From contig NZ_JAGPWD010000011.1 in NCBI RefSeq assembly GCF_018119395.1, positions 61,649 to 125,648 on the forward strand: DNA of 64,000 nt, read 5' to 3'. Both the position numbers and the translations under genes were made by a program. This document shows positions 61,846-64,000 of this stretch, one piece after another. The DNA comes from Massilia sp. ZL223. GTDB lineage: Bacteria > Pseudomonadota > Gammaproteobacteria > Burkholderiales > Burkholderiaceae_D. Position 1 is the stretch's first letter; the number at the start of each line of letters is the position of its first letter. The notes beneath the pieces are model-generated. The model had not been told where the DNA came from, did not search any database, and saw only the letters and a program-made list of their open reading frames with translations.

Positions 61846-63601
61846 CCCGAACCTGGCCTACGAGTCGCTGATCCAGTTCCTGTACCGCGCACCGATCGGG
61901 CTCGCCCAGACCGCGCTCGACGGCACGGTGGACATGCTCAACCCGATGGCCTCCAGCCTTCTGATGCCGGTGGCCCGGGACGCCGCCCTCGACAACATGT
62001 TCGCGGTGCTGGCGCAACTGGCGCCCGGCTTGCCCGCCACGGTCGAGGCCTACGCCGAACCGTCCGGCGTGGTCGTCGACGCGATGCGCCTGCCGCTGCC
62101 CGTCAACCAGCGCACACCGAACGCGCCGCAGGTACTGTCGCTGAGCCTGATGAAGATCGATCGCGAGCGCCTGATGTTCGTGGTGGCCGACGCCACGCTC
62201 GAGGTCAGGCGCGAGCAGGAAATGCTGTCGCGCCGCCTGCGCAGCGCCGCGCGCACCGATGCGCTCACCCGCATGCCCAACCGCGAGGCGGTGCGCGAGC
62301 AGATCGAACACCTGCTGGCCCGGCCCGCCGCCACGCCAGAGGCCGGCGGCAGCTTCGCGGTCCTGCTGCTGAATTGCGACCGCTTCCGCCAGATCAACGA
62401 CAGCCTGGGCCAGGCCGTCGGCGACCAGCTCCTGGTCCAGATCGGCGAACGGATCCGCGGCGCGCTGCGTCCGCCGAGCGACCGCCTCGATCCGCTCGGC
62501 CAGGGCGGCCAGCTGGCCGCCCGCATCGGCGGCGACGAATTCGTGGTGGTGCTGGACGGCATGCGCGCCCGCGACGACGCCGAACGCGTCGCGGGGCGCC
62601 TGCTGGATGCGGTCGCGCGTCCCTACCTGATCGACGAACACGACATCGTCTGCGGAGCCAGCCTGGGCCTGGCCTGGGGTGCGGGCACGGCGGCCACCCC
62701 CGACGAAGTGCTGCGCGACGCCGGCATCGCGATGGTCGAAGCCAAGCGCGCCGGCGGCGCACGCCAGCGCGCCTTCGAACCGGCCATGCGCGAGCGCGCC
62801 GCCCAGCGCGCCGGCATAGAACACGAACTGCGCCAGGCGCTGCTGGAAGAACAGCTGTTCGTGGTCTACCAGCCGGTGGTCGGCATGCTGCCCGATGGCG
62901 GCACCGACTACGCGGCCGCCGTCGAGGCCCTGGTGCGCTGGCGCCATCCGCAACGCGGCATCGTGCCCCCTGTGGAATTCATCCAGGTGGCCGAGGAATG
63001 CGGCCTGATCGGCGCGCTGGGCGACTTCGTGCTGGAACGCGCCTGCCGCGACTTCATGGACTGGCAGCGCCTGCTCGGCGAACGCGCGCCGCGCCTGGTC
63101 GCGGTCAACCTGTCGCGCGCCCAGCTCGGCCAGCCCGGCTGGATCGGCGCGGTGCAGCGCATTCTCGACGCCACCGGCATGCCGCCGGCCCGGCTGCAGC
63201 TGGAAGTCACCGAAAGCCTGGCGGCCCAGGACCAGGACATCCAGCAGCGCCTGCACGAACTCAAGGCCCTGGGCCTCAAGCTCGCGCTCGACGATTTCGG
63301 CACCGGGTATTCTTCGCTCTCCAGCCTGCACCTGCTGCCGGTCGACACGGTCAAGATCGACCGTTCCTTCGTGAGCCAGGCCGACACCAGCCACCATCAC
63401 CAGGTGCTGATCGAAGCCACGGTCAAGGTGGCGCAGAGCCTGGGCATGCAGACCGTGGCCGAAGGCATCGAGACCCAGTCGCAGGCCGACGTCGTGCGCG
63501 CGCAAGCCTGCACCAAGGCGCAGGGCTATTTCTACAGCCGTCCGCTCAGTTCGCCCGACCTGCTGGCCTGGCTGGGCGAACGGCGTCCTCTCGCGGCTTG
63601 A
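61835..63601 (+). CDS. PAS-GGDEF-EAL c-di-GMP enzyme
   Basis: 588 residues from the ATG at 61835 (GGGAGG 6-7 nt upstream). The N-terminal PAS-like domain closely copies that of the previous protein (YESLIQFLYRAPIGLAQTALDGTVDMLNPMASSLLMPVARDAALDNMFAVL). The GGDEF domain has an intact GGDEF but no RxxD site. The EAL domain has VEALVRW, NLSRAQL, LEVTES, LDDFGTGYSSL, VKIDRSFV and VAEGIET, so phosphodiesterase activity is expected. Making and breaking c-di-GMP are thus both encoded with the PYP-like protein. Confidence 0.94.
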   Translation: MLPDPNLAYESLIQFLYRAPIGLAQTALDGTVDMLNPMASSLLMPVARDAALDNMFAVLAQLAPGLPATVEAYAEPSGVVVDAMRLPLPVNQRTPNAPQVLSLSLMKIDRERLMFVVADATLEVRREQEMLSRRLRSAARTDALTRMPNREAVREQIEHLLARPAATPEAGGSFAVLLLNCDRFRQINDSLGQAVGDQLLVQIGERIRGALRPPSDRLDPLGQGGQLAARIGGDEFVVVLDGMRARDDAERVAGRLLDAVARPYLIDEHDIVCGASLGLAWGAGTAATPDEVLRDAGIAMVEAKRAGGARQRAFEPAMRERAAQRAGIEHELRQALLEEQLFVVYQPVVGMLPDGGTDYAAAVEALVRWRHPQRGIVPPVEFIQVAEECGLIGALGDFVLERACRDFMDWQRLLGERAPRLVAVNLSRAQLGQPGWIGAVQRILDATGMPPARLQLEVTESLAAQDQDIQQRLHELKALGLKLALDDFGTGYSSLSSLHLLPVDTVKIDRSFVSQADTSHHHQVLIEATVKVAQSLGMQTVAEGIETQSQADVVRAQACTKAQGYFYSRPLSSPDLLAWLGERRPLAA

Positions 63602-63704
63602 CCAAGACGTGAGTTTCTTCCTACAAAAGTTGCCGGAGTAATCCTATTTTGTGCGCCGGGTTCTGCTTCCATGATGACATAACCCATCCATAACAAAGGA
63701 GAAT

Positions 63705-63962
63705 ATGATGAAACGCACCTTTCTGAGCGCCTGCGCCATCGGCCTGACTGCAATCGCCCTCACCGCTTGCGGCACCGCCGAGACCACCGACACCACCACC
63801 ACCATCGACACCACCCGCACCACCACCGGTTCGAGCGGCGTGTCGACCACCACCTCGTCGACGACCACGGAATCAACCAGCCTGCCGCCTGGCACCAGCA
63901 CCACGGTGACCACCCCGACGGCGACCACCACCACCACGACCACCACCGGCTCCACCCGCTAA
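63705..63962 (+). CDS. small Thr-rich lipoprotein
   Basis: 85 residues. The signal MMKRTFLSACAIGLTAIALTAC has a lipobox (ALTAC), so Cys22 would be lipidated. The mature part is mostly Thr, Ser and Gly, with runs of Thr, and has no recognisable domain. AAGGAG lies about 6 nt before two adjacent ATG codons at 63705 and 63708; either may be used. It lies 103 nt after the EAL gene and probably has its own promoter. Function unknown. Confidence 0.7.
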   Translation: MMKRTFLSACAIGLTAIALTACGTAETTDTTTTIDTTRTTTGSSGVSTTTSSTTTESTSLPPGTSTTVTTPTATTTTTTTTGSTR

Positions 63963-64000
63963 ACCGGAGCCGTGCTGGGATGAAAGGCCACCGCAAGGTG

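Noticed and set aside
63780..63955. Thr-rich stretch as a simple DNA repeat or CRISPR-like array
   Set aside because: The ACC-rich codons vary and sit in a single frame after a lipoprotein signal; there are no regular spacers.

Overview
The window reads as a chromosomal segment of a high-GC betaproteobacterium, most likely Oxalobacteraceae (Massilia or a close relative). The reasons are the Burkholderiales-type gene neighbourhoods (thyA-folA, lolC-lolE-lolD, RpfE-like gene-recJ, prfB-HAD-lysS), a PEP-CTERM protein, and heavy G/C at third codon positions. This is inferred from protein resemblance and gene order only; no database was searched. I saw no rRNA, tRNA, insertion sequence or CRISPR array.

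Layout. 1-7.4 kb: the end of thyA, folA, a DUF4337 membrane protein, a PLP-dependent arginine/lysine/ornithine decarboxylase with a clear terminator, an ECF41-type sigma factor carrying its own likely target promoter, a CDF transporter, dcd, a small lipoprotein and an alpha/beta hydrolase. 7.4-11.5 kb: an envelope-stress block with a Tat-exported intradiol-dioxygenase-like protein, a decayed Spy/CpxP gene, GTAAA boxes matching the CpxR consensus, a CpxR/CpxA-like pair, and a second, frameshifted copy of the regulator. 11.5-20.6 kb: comEC, then a lower-GC type VI secretion module (vgrG, phospholipase-type effector, Tli4-like immunity lipoprotein and a truncated second immunity gene). 20.8-29.9 kb: tatD, lolD and two lolC/E paralogues, an RpfE-like gene, recJ, a membrane metallophosphoesterase and an MBL-fold lipoprotein. 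30.2-35.0 kb: a tight four-gene operon of a BNR/sialidase-like protein, two membrane proteins and an LtaS-like transferase. 35.0-37.2 kb: a SnoaL-like protein, a RES/Xre toxin-antitoxin pair with twin operators, DUF2288 and a patch of dispersed palindromes. 37.2-44.4 kb: a cpdB-like nucleotidase, then a cohesin/PEP-CTERM protein, a secreted esterase and a dockerin-bearing protein behind a likely sigma-54 promoter. 44.4-58.6 kb: prfB with its programmed frameshift, a HAD phosphatase, lysS, ppnN, a POT peptide transporter, a LysR regulator diverging from a reductase, an OPT transporter, PBP1A and a DUF1428 protein. 58.6-64 kb: an ACP-AMP-ligase fusion diverging from a photoactive-yellow-protein-like gene that is translationally coupled to two c-di-GMP enzymes, and a Thr-rich lipoprotein.

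Three units deserve most attention. First, the 58.6-63.6 kb block pairs a PYP-like domain, with chromophore-site Tyr, Glu and Cys at the PYP spacing, with GGDEF and GGDEF-EAL enzymes and a divergent AMP-ligase that could supply an activated aromatic acid; this looks like a light-to-c-di-GMP switch. Second, at 39.9-44.0 kb a cohesin domain carrying a membrane-sorting tail sits beside a dockerin protein and an esterase, which suggests a small surface scaffold in a Gram-negative. Third, the 30.2-35.0 kb operon looks like an uncharacterised envelope-glycan modification pathway.

Regulatory sequence is unusually legible: an ECF41-type promoter, CpxR boxes, a sigma-54 -24/-12 element, paired antitoxin operators, a LysR-region palindrome and several textbook hairpin terminators. 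Dispersed inverted repeats sharing CGTCATCCC or GAACTTGGG cores lie between genes.
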